The translations under genes and the position numbers were made by a program. From NCBI GenBank assembly GCA_001304015.1, contig LJUY01000001.1, forward strand, positions 141,520 to 205,519: 64,000 bases of DNA, given 5' to 3'. Under the pieces are notes generated by a model. It had not been told where the DNA came from, ran no database searches, and saw only the letters and a list, made by a program, of their open reading frames with translations. Shown here piece after piece: positions 15,509-24,715 of the stretch (its first letter is position 1; each line of letters begins with the position of its first letter). Origin of the DNA: a candidate division Zixibacteria bacterium SM23_81. Lineage in GTDB: Bacteria > SM23-81.

Positions 15509-16800
15509 GACCACACCTCTTCGAGAGATTGGAACGGCTGCTCTCTTGGGGTGCTTTTTACTTCAACGCCCAGCTCGCGCTCCAGATCGGCCGGGCTGAG
15601 GTCATCTAAGAATAAACCTTCATCATTTAGACAGCTAGGAGGCAAGATGACGGTACCCTGTGGTGAATTATCCTGGAAGCTCTCTAAAATATCTGATCCC
15701 GTCAATAAACCGCTCACGGAGATGGCGCCACCCAAATATCTATTGGGCACGACAGCCAGATGAACTATTAGGTTCTCAATTTCCTCGAGTCGTTTTACGA
15801 CCACCTCTCGAAGGAAGGGAGCCGAGCCCAATCCGGTAATCAATGTGATCACCTTTGGGCTTTTCAATCGAACGGGATAACTCTCCTGTCTGGACGCAAA
15901 TTGGTTTAAAAAATGCCGCACCATACCCACACCATTTTCGATCTGGGCATAATCATCGTAGTAGTCCTCTGGCGGCAACTCTTTTCCAGCCATCAAGAAG
16001 ATCTCGTCAGCAAGGTAAACGAAACCGCGTCCGAAACGCTCGCGAAAGATCCGGTGCCAGATTCCCACCGTTTGGACTAAATCTCTGGCTTGGTGCGAAT
16101 CCATAGGCTGAATCCCAGGAAGTCCCTGGCGATGACCGGTAAGACCCACAGGCACAATGGCCACCGTTTGGACGGCGGGGAAAAACTCTTGCAAATCCTC
16201 TATCGATCTCCTCAGAATTTGATCATCGTTGATGCCAGGACAAACCACCAGCTGACAGTGGAGCTGGATGCCCCCCAGAGCTAACCGGGAGATCAGCTTG
16301 ATGATACTGGGAAGCTTCTGTCTGCCCAAAAGCCGCTTTCTGACACTCTGATTGGTGCTGTGTACGGAGATGAACAGGGGACTCAATCGCTGTCCAAGAA
16401 TTCGCTCAATATCCCTCTCGCCCAGGTCCGTTAAGGTGATGTAATTGCCATGGAGAAAGGAGAATCGGTAATCCTCGTCCTTAAAATACAAACCTCTCCG
16501 CATACCCGGAGGAAGCTGGTCTACGAAGCAGAAGATGCATCTGTTGTGGCATCGTCGAGGGTGCATTTCCGGTAACTCAAGGCCCAGGTCATCATCGACG
16601 GCCTTCTTGAAAGAGATGGTTCTCTTTTTTCCCGCTTTCCCGTGGACAACAACCTGTATAGATTCATCGTGGAGATAAAATTGGTAATCGATAATGTCTT
16701 CCAACGGCTGTCCGTTTATCTCAACCAGATACTCCCCTGGTCGAATACGAGCTCTTTCTGCCAGACTGCCAGGTAGGACATCTCTGATTCTCAGCGCCAT
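15505..16800 (-). CDS. DUF512 protein with PDZ-like N terminus and radical-SAM-like Cys motif
   Basis: A 431-residue protein of the DUF512 family. The N terminus is PDZ-like (GSLAERARIRPGEYLVEING). It is followed by a cysteine cluster CHNRCIFCFVDQLPPGMR, a CX3CX2C arrangement as in radical-SAM [4Fe-4S] enzymes, then LYFKDEDYRFSFLHGNYITL and LFISVHSTN. The C-terminal third is the DUF512 domain, with LITGLGSAPFLREVV and VVPNRYLGGAISVSGLLTG. The family is widespread in anaerobes and is often next to der, as here, but its reaction is not established; a role connected with ribosome or tRNA maturation is only inferred from this neighbourhood. Confidence 0.85.
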   Translation of the reverse strand: MALRIRDVLPGSLAERARIRPGEYLVEINGQPLEDIIDYQFYLHDESIQVVVHGKAGKKRTISFKKAVDDDLGLELPEMHPRRCHNRCIFCFVDQLPPGMRRGLYFKDEDYRFSFLHGNYITLTDLGERDIERILGQRLSPLFISVHSTNQSVRKRLLGRQKLPSIIKLISRLALGGIQLHCQLVVCPGINDDQILRRSIEDLQEFFPAVQTVAIVPVGLTGHRQGLPGIQPMDSHQARDLVQTVGIWHRIFRERFGRGFVYLADEIFLMAGKELPPEDYYDDYAQIENGVGMVRHFLNQFASRQESYPVRLKSPKVITLITGLGSAPFLREVVVKRLEEIENLIVHLAVVPNRYLGGAISVSGLLTGSDILESFQDNSPQGTVILPPSCLNDEGLFLDDLSPADLERELGVEVKSTPREQPFQSLEEVWS

Positions 16801-16899
16801 TTTTCCAGGCTTTCTGTGGTTCGGCTTCGGCCACGAAAGGGGCCTATGCGGCCGCTCCTAATTTGCTCATCTCTATCCGAGAGTAAATCAGCCCGGGGA

Positions 16900-17961
16900 T
16901 CATAGCTGATCCTTGAGAGCACGGACCATTTTCATGGCCATGTATCCAGTGACAACCTCATCGGGATGGAATGATCCGTCTGCGGTGGCCTCCATGATTC
17001 CTCTTGTGGTGGCCAACATGATGGCCCTAAAAGCCCAATGATTCTGGGGCACATCCGAATAGGGAGATCTCTGGGCGGCAAACCGCTCGGTCAGCCCTGG
17101 ATCTCCGGTGGCCCTGATAAGTACCTCCTCGATCGCCAGAGCACAGTGAAGTCGGGTCATCTTCTGACTAGGTCCGAAATCGCCCTCGGAGCTCACCTGC
17201 ATCAGCCCGCAGGCAACGACCTGTTGAATCTCCGAACGAGCCCAAATATCCTCTATATCTGATATGGGTACCCCTTGTGGCTCCGGACCACAAAGATCCT
17301 GGAGAGGAAGCTGATAGGCCAGAAGAGCGGCGAAATCGGCACGCGTGATCATCGGTTTTTTAACGATGATCACATATTCCTGGGGCGGTTCCCCGGGGGG
17401 TTTTCTCAGACGGACGAGACGAGCCCAGTCTTCACTTGCCTTGCTGTGCGATGGATTTCTATCCAAGGCCTTTTTAAAAGACTCCTCGGCCTGACTGTAT
17501 TGACCAAGGTTCACGTAGGTCTTGCCCATATAATAGAAAGCATCGGCATTATGAGCATCTAACTCTATGGCACGCTGAAAGTATCCAATAGCCCCTTGGT
17601 CGTCCCCCTGCGCGGACAGGACACGCCCCAGCCCAATGTAGAGAGGGGCATAGGTATCGTCCTTATGACGCCCCTCCTCAAAGTATTGGCCTGCCTTCTT
17701 GAGATCACCTCGCTCCAGCTCAACGAGGCCCATACCCTCGTAGGCAGGAACGTAGAGAGGATTCAGAGAACGAGCCAATAGGAACTGGCGAGCAGCCTCC
17801 TGGATGTCTCCCTGGCTCAACAATTGTCTCCCCTCAAGATAATGGACCTCGGGCGTATCTAATTTCTGCTCTTCCCGTTGACGCGAACCTGTGGCGCAGT
17901 TTATTGAAACAGCCAGAAATGCGAGCAACAGAGCCTGTTGGAGAAATTTCCCTTTCTTCAT
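16900..17961 (-). CDS. Exported TPR protein with C-terminal SLH-like domains
   Basis: A 353-residue envelope protein. The N terminus is a signal peptide with Cys at residue 23 (LAVSINC), a poor match to a lipobox because Asn is at -1. Residues ~35-180 form four or five tetratricopeptide repeats, e.g. YVPAYEGMGLVELERGDLKK and ADAFYYMGKTYVNLGQYSQA. The C-terminal half has S-layer-homology-like segments: PMITRADFAALLAYQL, and YSDVPQNHWAFRAIMLATTR followed by GIMEATADGSFHPDEVVTGY. SLH domains bind peptidoglycan-linked polymers, so the protein probably anchors a TPR scaffold in the periplasm. The LPP20-like gene lies 47 bp upstream in the same direction and may be its partner. Confidence 0.8.
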   Translation of the reverse strand: MKKGKFLQQALLLAFLAVSINCATGSRQREEQKLDTPEVHYLEGRQLLSQGDIQEAARQFLLARSLNPLYVPAYEGMGLVELERGDLKKAGQYFEEGRHKDDTYAPLYIGLGRVLSAQGDDQGAIGYFQRAIELDAHNADAFYYMGKTYVNLGQYSQAEESFKKALDRNPSHSKASEDWARLVRLRKPPGEPPQEYVIIVKKPMITRADFAALLAYQLPLQDLCGPEPQGVPISDIEDIWARSEIQQVVACGLMQVSSEGDFGPSQKMTRLHCALAIEEVLIRATGDPGLTERFAAQRSPYSDVPQNHWAFRAIMLATTRGIMEATADGSFHPDEVVTGYMAMKMVRALKDQL

Positions 17962-18008
17962 CCTCTATCTCCTAAAAAGGTTTCGAGATTTCTCAGGAGT
18001 CATCACCC

Positions 18009-18911
18009 TCAGTCAAGCACGATGATCACTCGGCACTGCTCCATAAAGCGGAGGTGTTCTGGCATGCTGTGCAACGTGGCCGCATTGGCATTGTCGATGA
18101 CCACATCCGTTCTGTTGGGTCCCTGAACTCTGAGACCTTTTATCACAAGCGGATTGGAGCCCACTCGTTCCCTGTTTTGAGTTGGATTTGGATCTCGCAC
18201 ATAGCCCACGATTCCTTCCTTTAAGGACTGTGACCTTTTGGCGAACTCGACACCATAAACTGTTTTACCTCTTTGGTTCACTATCTTGGGAGCTAAGGCG
18301 GATTTCAATCCTAAGCCTCTTGCATCAACCAGCAGGCCGCTGAATGGCTTCGGAAGGTCACCCTCAGGCCTGATCAACTTTAGTTCTCGAGGTACCTCCT
18401 TGCTCGCGGGCCACGGCTGTCCGCAGAGGGGACAAAGCAAACCGTCAGGGATCCTCTTACCCCCGCCCGAGGAGGGCAACAGAAGTTCCAACAGCTCACC
18501 GTACAGTGGAAGTTCCGCGTCCATCTCCACAGAGCCATCCGTCATGTAATGAATCCCGATCTCTCGGAACTTTTTTACCAACTCTCTGGCTTGACCTTGA
18601 AGAGTGCCATTATCCTTCATGATGTGATTCACTGTAATCTGAGAGGTTATGGCGATGCCCTTGAGAGTCTCCATGAGTTTTTCAATGGCATCTGCTCGAG
18701 CCGACTCTACCACGAAAGCGCGCTGGTATGCAGCGGGAACCAAGGTGTCTGAAGTCCCAACTCCGGTGCAACTGATGAGCAACTGCTCCCAATCGATGGC
18801 TCCGGCATTCTCCACCATCTGTATCGAGCCCTCAGGATGACAAGGCTTGGCGATCATACCAAGGCAACAGAATAAAAAGATGCCGGTGGCACGAAGAGCT
18901 TTTGCAAACAT
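18009..18911 (-). CDS. LPP20-like exported protein
   Basis: A 300-residue exported protein of unclear role. ATG 18911 follows GGGGGTG and gives a signal sequence (LRATGIFLFCCLGMIA). The first domain resembles LPP20-type lipoprotein domains: VVESARADAIEKLMETLKGI, ITSQITVNHIMKDNGTL, and MTDGSVEMDAELPLYGELLE. A short CPLCGQPWP segment follows. The second half has LLVDARGLGLKSALAPKIVN, then GKTVYG, a pattern often found after LPP20 domains in envelope proteins of proteobacteria and candidate phyla, and it ends with VIDNANAATLH and RVIIVLD. The SLH-TPR gene follows immediately; a joint periplasmic or outer-membrane role is inferred. Confidence 0.65.
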   Translation of the reverse strand: MFAKALRATGIFLFCCLGMIAKPCHPEGSIQMVENAGAIDWEQLLISCTGVGTSDTLVPAAYQRAFVVESARADAIEKLMETLKGIAITSQITVNHIMKDNGTLQGQARELVKKFREIGIHYMTDGSVEMDAELPLYGELLELLLPSSGGGKRIPDGLLCPLCGQPWPASKEVPRELKLIRPEGDLPKPFSGLLVDARGLGLKSALAPKIVNQRGKTVYGVEFAKRSQSLKEGIVGYVRDPNPTQNRERVGSNPLVIKGLRVQGPNRTDVVIDNANAATLHSMPEHLRFMEQCRVIIVLD

Positions 18912-19079
18912 GGAACACCCCCAAAAAGAATTTAGGCAGGCCAACGGTGAATTTTCCATGGAAGAACCAAGGCAAGGGGAAAATGAGAAATATTCACGTC
19001 ATTCACGCAGCGATTTTAACCGAAGGGTTTGACCACAAACCAGAAGAACGCCTCAGATTCCTCCTCTAAAAACCTTAGC

Positions 19080-20075
19080 TCACGCCTCAAAAGGCTGTGG
19101 AGACCAAGAGCGGCGCAATAATTCTTGACGTTTTTCCAACTCGTTCGCTTCTGGAAACTGACCAGCCCAGAGTTTCCGGATGGCAAATAGAAACTGCTCC
19201 TGTTCATTTTTGGCATGGAACCAGAAGATGTCGCCCTCTTTGCTAAACCAGGTCATCTGCCGTTTGGCGTACTGCCTGGTGTTTCTTTTCAGCTGAGAGA
19301 CGGCCTCCTTAAAATCGATCTGGCCTCTTATGTGAACGAGCATTTCCCGATATCCGATGCTGTCCAGTGCTCTCAGATCCGGAGAATACCCCCTGTAAAG
19401 CAAGGCTCGAACCTCTTCCAGAAGACCATTTGCCAGCATACTATCGATCCTCTCCCCGATGCGACGGTAAAGTCGCTCCCGTTCGAGATACAAACCCAGT
19501 TTACACCAACAAAACTGGGACTGGCAATAGGAACCCTTCTCTTGCCACCGAGACAGAGGAATACCCGTCAGCTCGAGCACCTCAAGGGCGCGAATCGTCC
19601 TCATCCGATCATGAGGGTGAATTCGCCTGGCACTCCTGGGATCTCGTTCTGTTAAACAATGATATAGGCTTCCAGGCCCCTGGCGTGATTCTTCCTCGAG
19701 CAGACTTCGCCGAATTTCCGGATCAGCACCAGGACCCTGAAAAAACCCTTCCAAAAGGGCTCGAAGATACAGGCCGCTTCCCCCCAGCACTAATGGCAGT
19801 TTTTCAGCAGCGAGAAGACGGGAGATGATGTCGCTGGCCATTCGACCATATTGAGCGGCATTGAATTCCTCCTTCGGATCGATGCAGTCCACAAGATGAT
19901 GAGGAACCCTTTGGCGTTGCTCGAGGGTCGGTTTCGCCGTGCCGATGTCCATGTAGCGGTAAATCTGTCTTGAGTCTGCGGAAATGATCTCCGCGCCCAT
20001 TTGTTCCGCCACTGGAAGCACGATTTCGGTCTTTCCCACGCCCGTAGGGCCGACCACTATGGGAACAATGACCAT
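19080..20075 (-). CDS. miaA: tRNA dimethylallyltransferase
   Basis: Adds the isopentenyl group to A37 of tRNAs reading UNN codons, giving i6A, the substrate of MiaB (also encoded in this window). The 331-residue protein has the P-loop VGPTGVGKTE, the substrate motif ISADSRQIYRYMDIGTAKP, VPHHLVDCIDP, LVLGGSGLYLRALLEG, and RQYAKRQMTWFSKE near the C terminus. ATG 20075 is chosen because the P-loop then falls at residues ~8-16 and AAAGGG lies upstream; the frame is open further upstream but that part overlaps mutL. It follows mutL by 25 bp in the mutS-mutL-miaA operon. Confidence 0.96.
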   Translation of the reverse strand: MVIVPIVVGPTGVGKTEIVLPVAEQMGAEIISADSRQIYRYMDIGTAKPTLEQRQRVPHHLVDCIDPKEEFNAAQYGRMASDIISRLLAAEKLPLVLGGSGLYLRALLEGFFQGPGADPEIRRSLLEEESRQGPGSLYHCLTERDPRSARRIHPHDRMRTIRALEVLELTGIPLSRWQEKGSYCQSQFCWCKLGLYLERERLYRRIGERIDSMLANGLLEEVRALLYRGYSPDLRALDSIGYREMLVHIRGQIDFKEAVSQLKRNTRQYAKRQMTWFSKEGDIFWFHAKNEQEQFLFAIRKLWAGQFPEANELEKRQELLRRSWSPQPFEA

Positions 20076-20100
20076 GCTATTACCCTTTGACGAATGGGTC

Positions 20101-21825
20101 CTAGCGGCCAAACTTTCTGGCCAATTCATCCAGACTCATACGTATTACGGTCGGCCTGCCGTGGGGACATGTATAAGGAGCTGAGGTGGCAAATAGCATG
20201 TTCAGAAGAGCATTCATCTCTTCCTGTGTCAGAGGATCGCCGCCCTTGATGGCTCCTTTACAGGCGAAGGAGCGAGCCAGTTTTTCCTCAGCATCCAGCT
20301 CCGTTGTCTGCTGGGTGGACAGATCATCCAGAATTTCTCGCAGAACTCTCCCATGACCTGATGACTTAAGCGCCGCTGGCTCCGCCTCCACCAAGACCGT
20401 CTTCTCGCCGAAAGGCCGCACGGAGAATCCCAACTTAGACAATAGGTCTGTATGCTGGTCCAGGACCTGAAGCTCGCTCTGAGAGAGCTCAACCACCTGA
20501 GGAAAAAGAAGCTGCTGAGAGGTGGCCGCCGTTGCTTTAAAACTCTTTTTGGCCTGTTCATAAAGCACACGCTCGTGGGCGGCATGCTGATCAACGATCA
20601 CCAAACCGCTTTTAATTGCGGCGAAGACATAGAGATTGTGCAGCTGCCAAAGGGAAATGAGTTCTCTTTCTGCGGTAGCCTCTAATGATGGGCCTGGAGA
20701 TGAAAAGGCCTTTTCCAACGGAAAAAGTTTACCCTGAGACGACCATCCATAAGAAGCGGGCGTTTCCCTAAGATGCCCCTTACGCTTGATTTTTTCGGTG
20801 GGACTCAATTCTGCCCTCAGCCGAGGCAACTCCACTGACTTGTGGAGGACTTTGTTGATGGAGAAGGCCACCAAATCATGTATTGTTCGGGGATCCTGAA
20901 ATCTGACCTCTTTTTTGGTGGGATGAACGTTGATGTCCACCAAACTGGGATCTAGACTCAGCAGAATGACGGAGTTGGGGTGCCGATCTTTGGGGAAAAT
21001 GGGCTGATAGCCCTGAAAGAGAGCGTGGCTGAGGGTTCTGTCCATCACGGGACGTCTGTTGACGATGAAAATCTGGTGTCGACGGTTGGCGCGGGAGAAC
21101 TTAGGACTGCCGACGCAGCCCTCTATGTTCATATGCGGGCTTGGCTCGGTGAAGAAGACCAGATCCTCAACGACATCCTTTGCCCATAAGTAAAAAAGGC
21201 GCTCTTTAAATCCTTGCACCGCAGGCAGGTTGAAAATGTCTCGACCGTTGTGAACCAAGTGAAATGCAATGTTCCAATGGGACAAAGCCATGTTTGAAAT
21301 CAGATCCACAATTTGGCGAAGCTCCGTTCTGGGGCTCTTTAAAAATTTCCTCCTAGCCGGAGTGTTAAAAAACAGCTTTTTGACTGTCACGGTGGTTCCC
21401 ACTGGCCTACCTACCTCTGCCACTTTCTTCAGCTTCCCGCCAACCAGCTCCACGGAAGTTCCGGAGGGAGAGGTGTTATCCTTGGAGGACAACTCCATAA
21501 TGGAGACGGCGGCGATGCTGGGAAGCGCTTCGCCCCGAAATCCCAGAGAGGTGATGGCTTCAAGGTCCTGTTCCGTTGCTATTTTGCTGGTGGCGTGTCG
21601 CTCGAAGGCCAAAGCGGCGTCTTCTCGGCCCATGCCGTGTCCATCGTCGGAAACCCGCATGAGGTCTTCTCCCCCGCCCATAATCTCCACGTGAATTTTG
21701 GTGCATTGCGCGTCAATGGCGTTTTCCACCAACTCCTTTACTACAGAAGAGGGCCTTTCCACTACTTCGCCGGCGGCTATTTTATCGACCAGAGGTCGAG
21801 GAAGGATTTTAATTTTTTGGGACAT
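20101..21825 (-). CDS. mutL: DNA mismatch repair protein MutL
   Basis: Couples mismatch recognition by MutS to strand incision. The N-terminal GHKL ATPase is intact (IAAGEVVERPSSVVKELVEN, VSDDGHGM, GFRGEALPSI). The C-terminal domain carries DQHAAHERVLYE, matching the DQHA-x2-E-x4-E endonuclease metal motif, plus ACKGAIKGGDPL and CPHGRPTV. So this MutL is probably a latent nicking endonuclease, as expected in organisms without MutH. At 574 residues it is at the short end for MutL because the linker is brief. GAGGTG precedes ATG 21825. Confidence 0.97.
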   Translation of the reverse strand: MSQKIKILPRPLVDKIAAGEVVERPSSVVKELVENAIDAQCTKIHVEIMGGGEDLMRVSDDGHGMGREDAALAFERHATSKIATEQDLEAITSLGFRGEALPSIAAVSIMELSSKDNTSPSGTSVELVGGKLKKVAEVGRPVGTTVTVKKLFFNTPARRKFLKSPRTELRQIVDLISNMALSHWNIAFHLVHNGRDIFNLPAVQGFKERLFYLWAKDVVEDLVFFTEPSPHMNIEGCVGSPKFSRANRRHQIFIVNRRPVMDRTLSHALFQGYQPIFPKDRHPNSVILLSLDPSLVDINVHPTKKEVRFQDPRTIHDLVAFSINKVLHKSVELPRLRAELSPTEKIKRKGHLRETPASYGWSSQGKLFPLEKAFSSPGPSLEATAERELISLWQLHNLYVFAAIKSGLVIVDQHAAHERVLYEQAKKSFKATAATSQQLLFPQVVELSQSELQVLDQHTDLLSKLGFSVRPFGEKTVLVEAEPAALKSSGHGRVLREILDDLSTQQTTELDAEEKLARSFACKGAIKGGDPLTQEEMNALLNMLFATSAPYTCPHGRPTVIRMSLDELARKFGR

Positions 21826-21888
21826 AGCTGCACCTCAGGGAGGGCGTTATCCCGCCCAGTCAGAGAAAAAGATGAAAGGGCATGTCCT

Positions 21889-24504
21889 TCAGCTTGAGTT
21901 CATTTTGTCCATCAATTGGTGCAAGATATTCAAGGCTTCCAGCGGCGTGATTTTGTTAATCTCCAGCTTCTTGATTTCTCTTATGACCGGATGTTCCTGG
22001 TGAACAAACAGGCTCAGCTGAGGAGATGAGGCCATAGGGGGAGCGTGAGGACCTATGGCCAGCTTGGGAATCTTGTTGGGGGTCAGCTCTTCGTCTTCCA
22101 GATTGGCAAGTACCTCTTGGGCCCTTTCGATGACCTCATTGGGCAAGCCCGCCAACCGCGCCACCTGGATACCATAGCTGTGATCGCAACTCCCCTCGAC
22201 GATCTTTCTTAAAAAGACGATATGATCTTGCCATTCTCGCACGGCCACGTTGTAGTTCTTCACTCGAGGCAAAATCAGGGCTAACTCTGTGAGCTCATGA
22301 TAGTGTGTGGCGAATAAAGTTTTGGCTGAAACAGAGGGAGTGTTATGGATATACTCAGCAACAGCCCAGGCAATGGATAGCCCATCAAAAGTGCTGGTGC
22401 CACGGCCAATCTCGTCCAATAACAAAAGACTTCTGGGAGTGGCGTTATTGAGGATGTTGGTCGTTTCGTTCATCTCCACCAGGAAGGTGCTTTCACCTGT
22501 GGCCAGGCTGTCCATAGCCCCGACTCGGGTGAAAATACGATCCACAATTCCGATTTTTGCTTCCTTGGCAGGCACGAAAGAACCCATTTGAGCCAGAAGG
22601 ACGATGAGCCCCACTTGACGTAAATAGGTAGATTTTCCAGCCATATTGGGGCCGGTAATAATCAGGATCTGATCGCTGTGATGGTCCATTTGGGTATCGT
22701 TGGAGATGAACTCCTCACCCTGCATAAGCTTTTCTACCACAGGATGACGGCCATCGCGAATGCTGATCTGGTCTTCATCGTTCACAGTGGGGCGCCTATA
22801 GTCATTCTCCACGGCCACTGTGGCAAGAGAAGCCAAAACATCCAACCGCGCTAACAGACGGGCATTCTGTTGAATTTTGTCAGCAGCTTCTGCGATTTGA
22901 GATCTTACCTGAACGAAAAGATCATACTCCATGCTTTTTATGCGGTCTTCAGCCCCTAGGACTTTCGCCTCCTGCTCCTTGAGCTCCGGAGTGATAAATC
23001 GCTCGGCATTGGCCATGGTCTGCTTGCGAAAATAATCGTCGGGCACTAGAGAAAGATTCGGTTTCGTGACCTCGATATAGTAGCCGAAGACCCGGTTATA
23101 TCCAACCTTCAAGGACTTAATGCCGGTCCTGCCCCTTTCGCGTCTCTGCAATTGAGCAATCCAATTCTTGCCATCTTTACTGATCTGTCGCAATTGATCA
23201 AGCTCCAAGTGGTATCCTGCCCTAATCAAGCCCCCTTCGTTCATCGCCAAAGGCGGCTCATCTACAATGGCCTGCTCGATCTTTTTGACCACAGCAGTCA
23301 CAGCATCTAACTCCTGGCCAATCTCTTTCAGAATCTGGGACGAGCAGACCTTTAAAAGAGTTTTCATCTCAGGTATAATCTTAAGAGAGCATTTTAACGC
23401 ATTTAAATCACGTGCATTAGCTCTTCCGCAACCTACACGAGCAACGAGCCTCTCCATATCAACGACTCGTTTCAAAGACTGCGCTATATCCAGCCTCAAA
23501 GAAACGCTTTTGGCCAGCTCTTCAACTCCCTCCAGACGGGAGTTAATCTGAATTCCGTTCAAAAGAGGCTTTCGAAGCCATTTGCTAAGAAGGCGTGTCC
23601 CCATGGGAGTTTTCGTGCGGTTCAATACTGAGAAAAGAGTCGCTTCCTTTAACTCTTCCCGAAGTGGCGCAAGAACTTCCAGGTTCCTGAGGGTAGTCGC
23701 ATCCAGCATCATGTAGTCCGATGGATGTACCGTTGCCAGGCCTCTAATGTGAGATAAAGCTGCTTTCTGGTTTTCCTTCAGGTAATTCAAAGCGGCTCCA
23801 GCCGCCCCAACAGCCATTTTAAGATTCTCGCAGCCAAAGCCCTTCAGCGAGATGGTCTGGAAGTGACTGATGAGCGACTCGTAAGCGTCGTCGTAAGAAA
23901 AACGCCAATCGTCCATTGTAGTCACTGTCACTGCGGGCAAAAGACGCCGGAGTTTAGGCACCAGATCTCGTTCCCTGCTGGAGGGAAGCAGTATTTCCGC
24001 CGGGAACAGGCGCTGCAGTTCGTCCGTCAATCCCCGATCGTTCATCTCTTCCAGCTCGAACTCTCCAGTGGACAAATCCACGATGGCTAAACCCACAGTC
24101 CCGTCCTCTTGATTGATGGCCAGCAAGTAGTTGTTTTGGTCATGAGAAAGGATGCGCTCAGACACCGTCGTTCCGGGTGTAACCACCTGCACCACTTCCC
24201 TTTTTACGATGCCCTTGGCTCGAGCAGAATCCTCCACCTGTTCACAGATGGCCACTTTATAACCGGCCTTGATAAGACGAGCCAAGTAGCCCTCAGCGGC
24301 ATGCCATGGAACACCGGCAAGAGGAATTTTTTTAGCTTTGCCATGGGAGCGAGAGGTGAGAGTAATTCCCAGAATTCGAGATGCAATCTTAGCGTCCTCA
24401 TTGAACATCTCGTAGAAATCGCCCATGCGGAAAAAGAAAATGCAATCCTTATATTTGCGTTTCAATCTGTTATATTGCGCCATCATGGGCGTTAAATCGG
24501 CCAT
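21889..24504 (-). CDS. mutS: DNA mismatch repair protein MutS
   Basis: Recognises mismatches and small loops. The mismatch-binding domain starts early with FFFRMGDFYEMF (the FxE motif that stacks on the mispair). The C-terminal ABC-type ATPase has GPNMAGKSTYLRQ, STFLVEMNET, LLLLDEIGRGTSTFDG and LFATHYHELTEL. 871 residues is normal for MutS1. ATG 24504 is preceded by GGGAGG; upstream codons in frame lack support. A near-consensus promoter is at 24551-24579. It is the first gene of mutS-mutL-miaA. Confidence 0.97.
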   Translation of the reverse strand: MADLTPMMAQYNRLKRKYKDCIFFFRMGDFYEMFNEDAKIASRILGITLTSRSHGKAKKIPLAGVPWHAAEGYLARLIKAGYKVAICEQVEDSARAKGIVKREVVQVVTPGTTVSERILSHDQNNYLLAINQEDGTVGLAIVDLSTGEFELEEMNDRGLTDELQRLFPAEILLPSSRERDLVPKLRRLLPAVTVTTMDDWRFSYDDAYESLISHFQTISLKGFGCENLKMAVGAAGAALNYLKENQKAALSHIRGLATVHPSDYMMLDATTLRNLEVLAPLREELKEATLFSVLNRTKTPMGTRLLSKWLRKPLLNGIQINSRLEGVEELAKSVSLRLDIAQSLKRVVDMERLVARVGCGRANARDLNALKCSLKIIPEMKTLLKVCSSQILKEIGQELDAVTAVVKKIEQAIVDEPPLAMNEGGLIRAGYHLELDQLRQISKDGKNWIAQLQRRERGRTGIKSLKVGYNRVFGYYIEVTKPNLSLVPDDYFRKQTMANAERFITPELKEQEAKVLGAEDRIKSMEYDLFVQVRSQIAEAADKIQQNARLLARLDVLASLATVAVENDYRRPTVNDEDQISIRDGRHPVVEKLMQGEEFISNDTQMDHHSDQILIITGPNMAGKSTYLRQVGLIVLLAQMGSFVPAKEAKIGIVDRIFTRVGAMDSLATGESTFLVEMNETTNILNNATPRSLLLLDEIGRGTSTFDGLSIAWAVAEYIHNTPSVSAKTLFATHYHELTELALILPRVKNYNVAVREWQDHIVFLRKIVEGSCDHSYGIQVARLAGLPNEVIERAQEVLANLEDEELTPNKIPKLAIGPHAPPMASSPQLSLFVHQEHPVIREIKKLEINKITPLEALNILHQLMDKMNSS

Positions 24505-24550
24505 CTTGACCTCCCACGACCTTCTGAGGTGGTACCATTGGAGTGTCCCC

Positions 24551-24579
24551 AAAATATCACAATTCCCCCTTTAAGTCAA
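24551..24579 (-). promoter_or_regulatory. Sigma-70 type promoter of mutS-mutL-miaA
   Basis: TTGACT (24579-24574), a 17-bp spacer and TATTTT (24556-24551) lie upstream of mutS. The transcript would start about 40 nt before the ATG at 24504. Confidence 0.7.
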
Positions 24580-24656
24580 GACAAAATTTGGGATTTAATG
24601 GCCTCTTTTAAACAAAAATCACACGTGCGAGCGCTCACATTTCGCGGATAGGCAGT

Positions 24657-24689
24657 AAAAAAGCCCTTTAGCGGACGCTAAGGGGCTTT
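24657..24689 (-). terminator. Rho-independent terminator of the lapA-lapB operon
   Basis: A 13-bp stem with one G-U pair, AAAGCCCTTTAGC pairing with GCTAAGGGGCTTT, loop GGAC, followed on the minus strand by TTTTTT. It lies downstream of the SPOR gene and upstream of the mutS promoter. Confidence 0.85.
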
Positions 24690-24715
24690 GCAACATCAGA
24701 TTTAACTTGAGCCAT

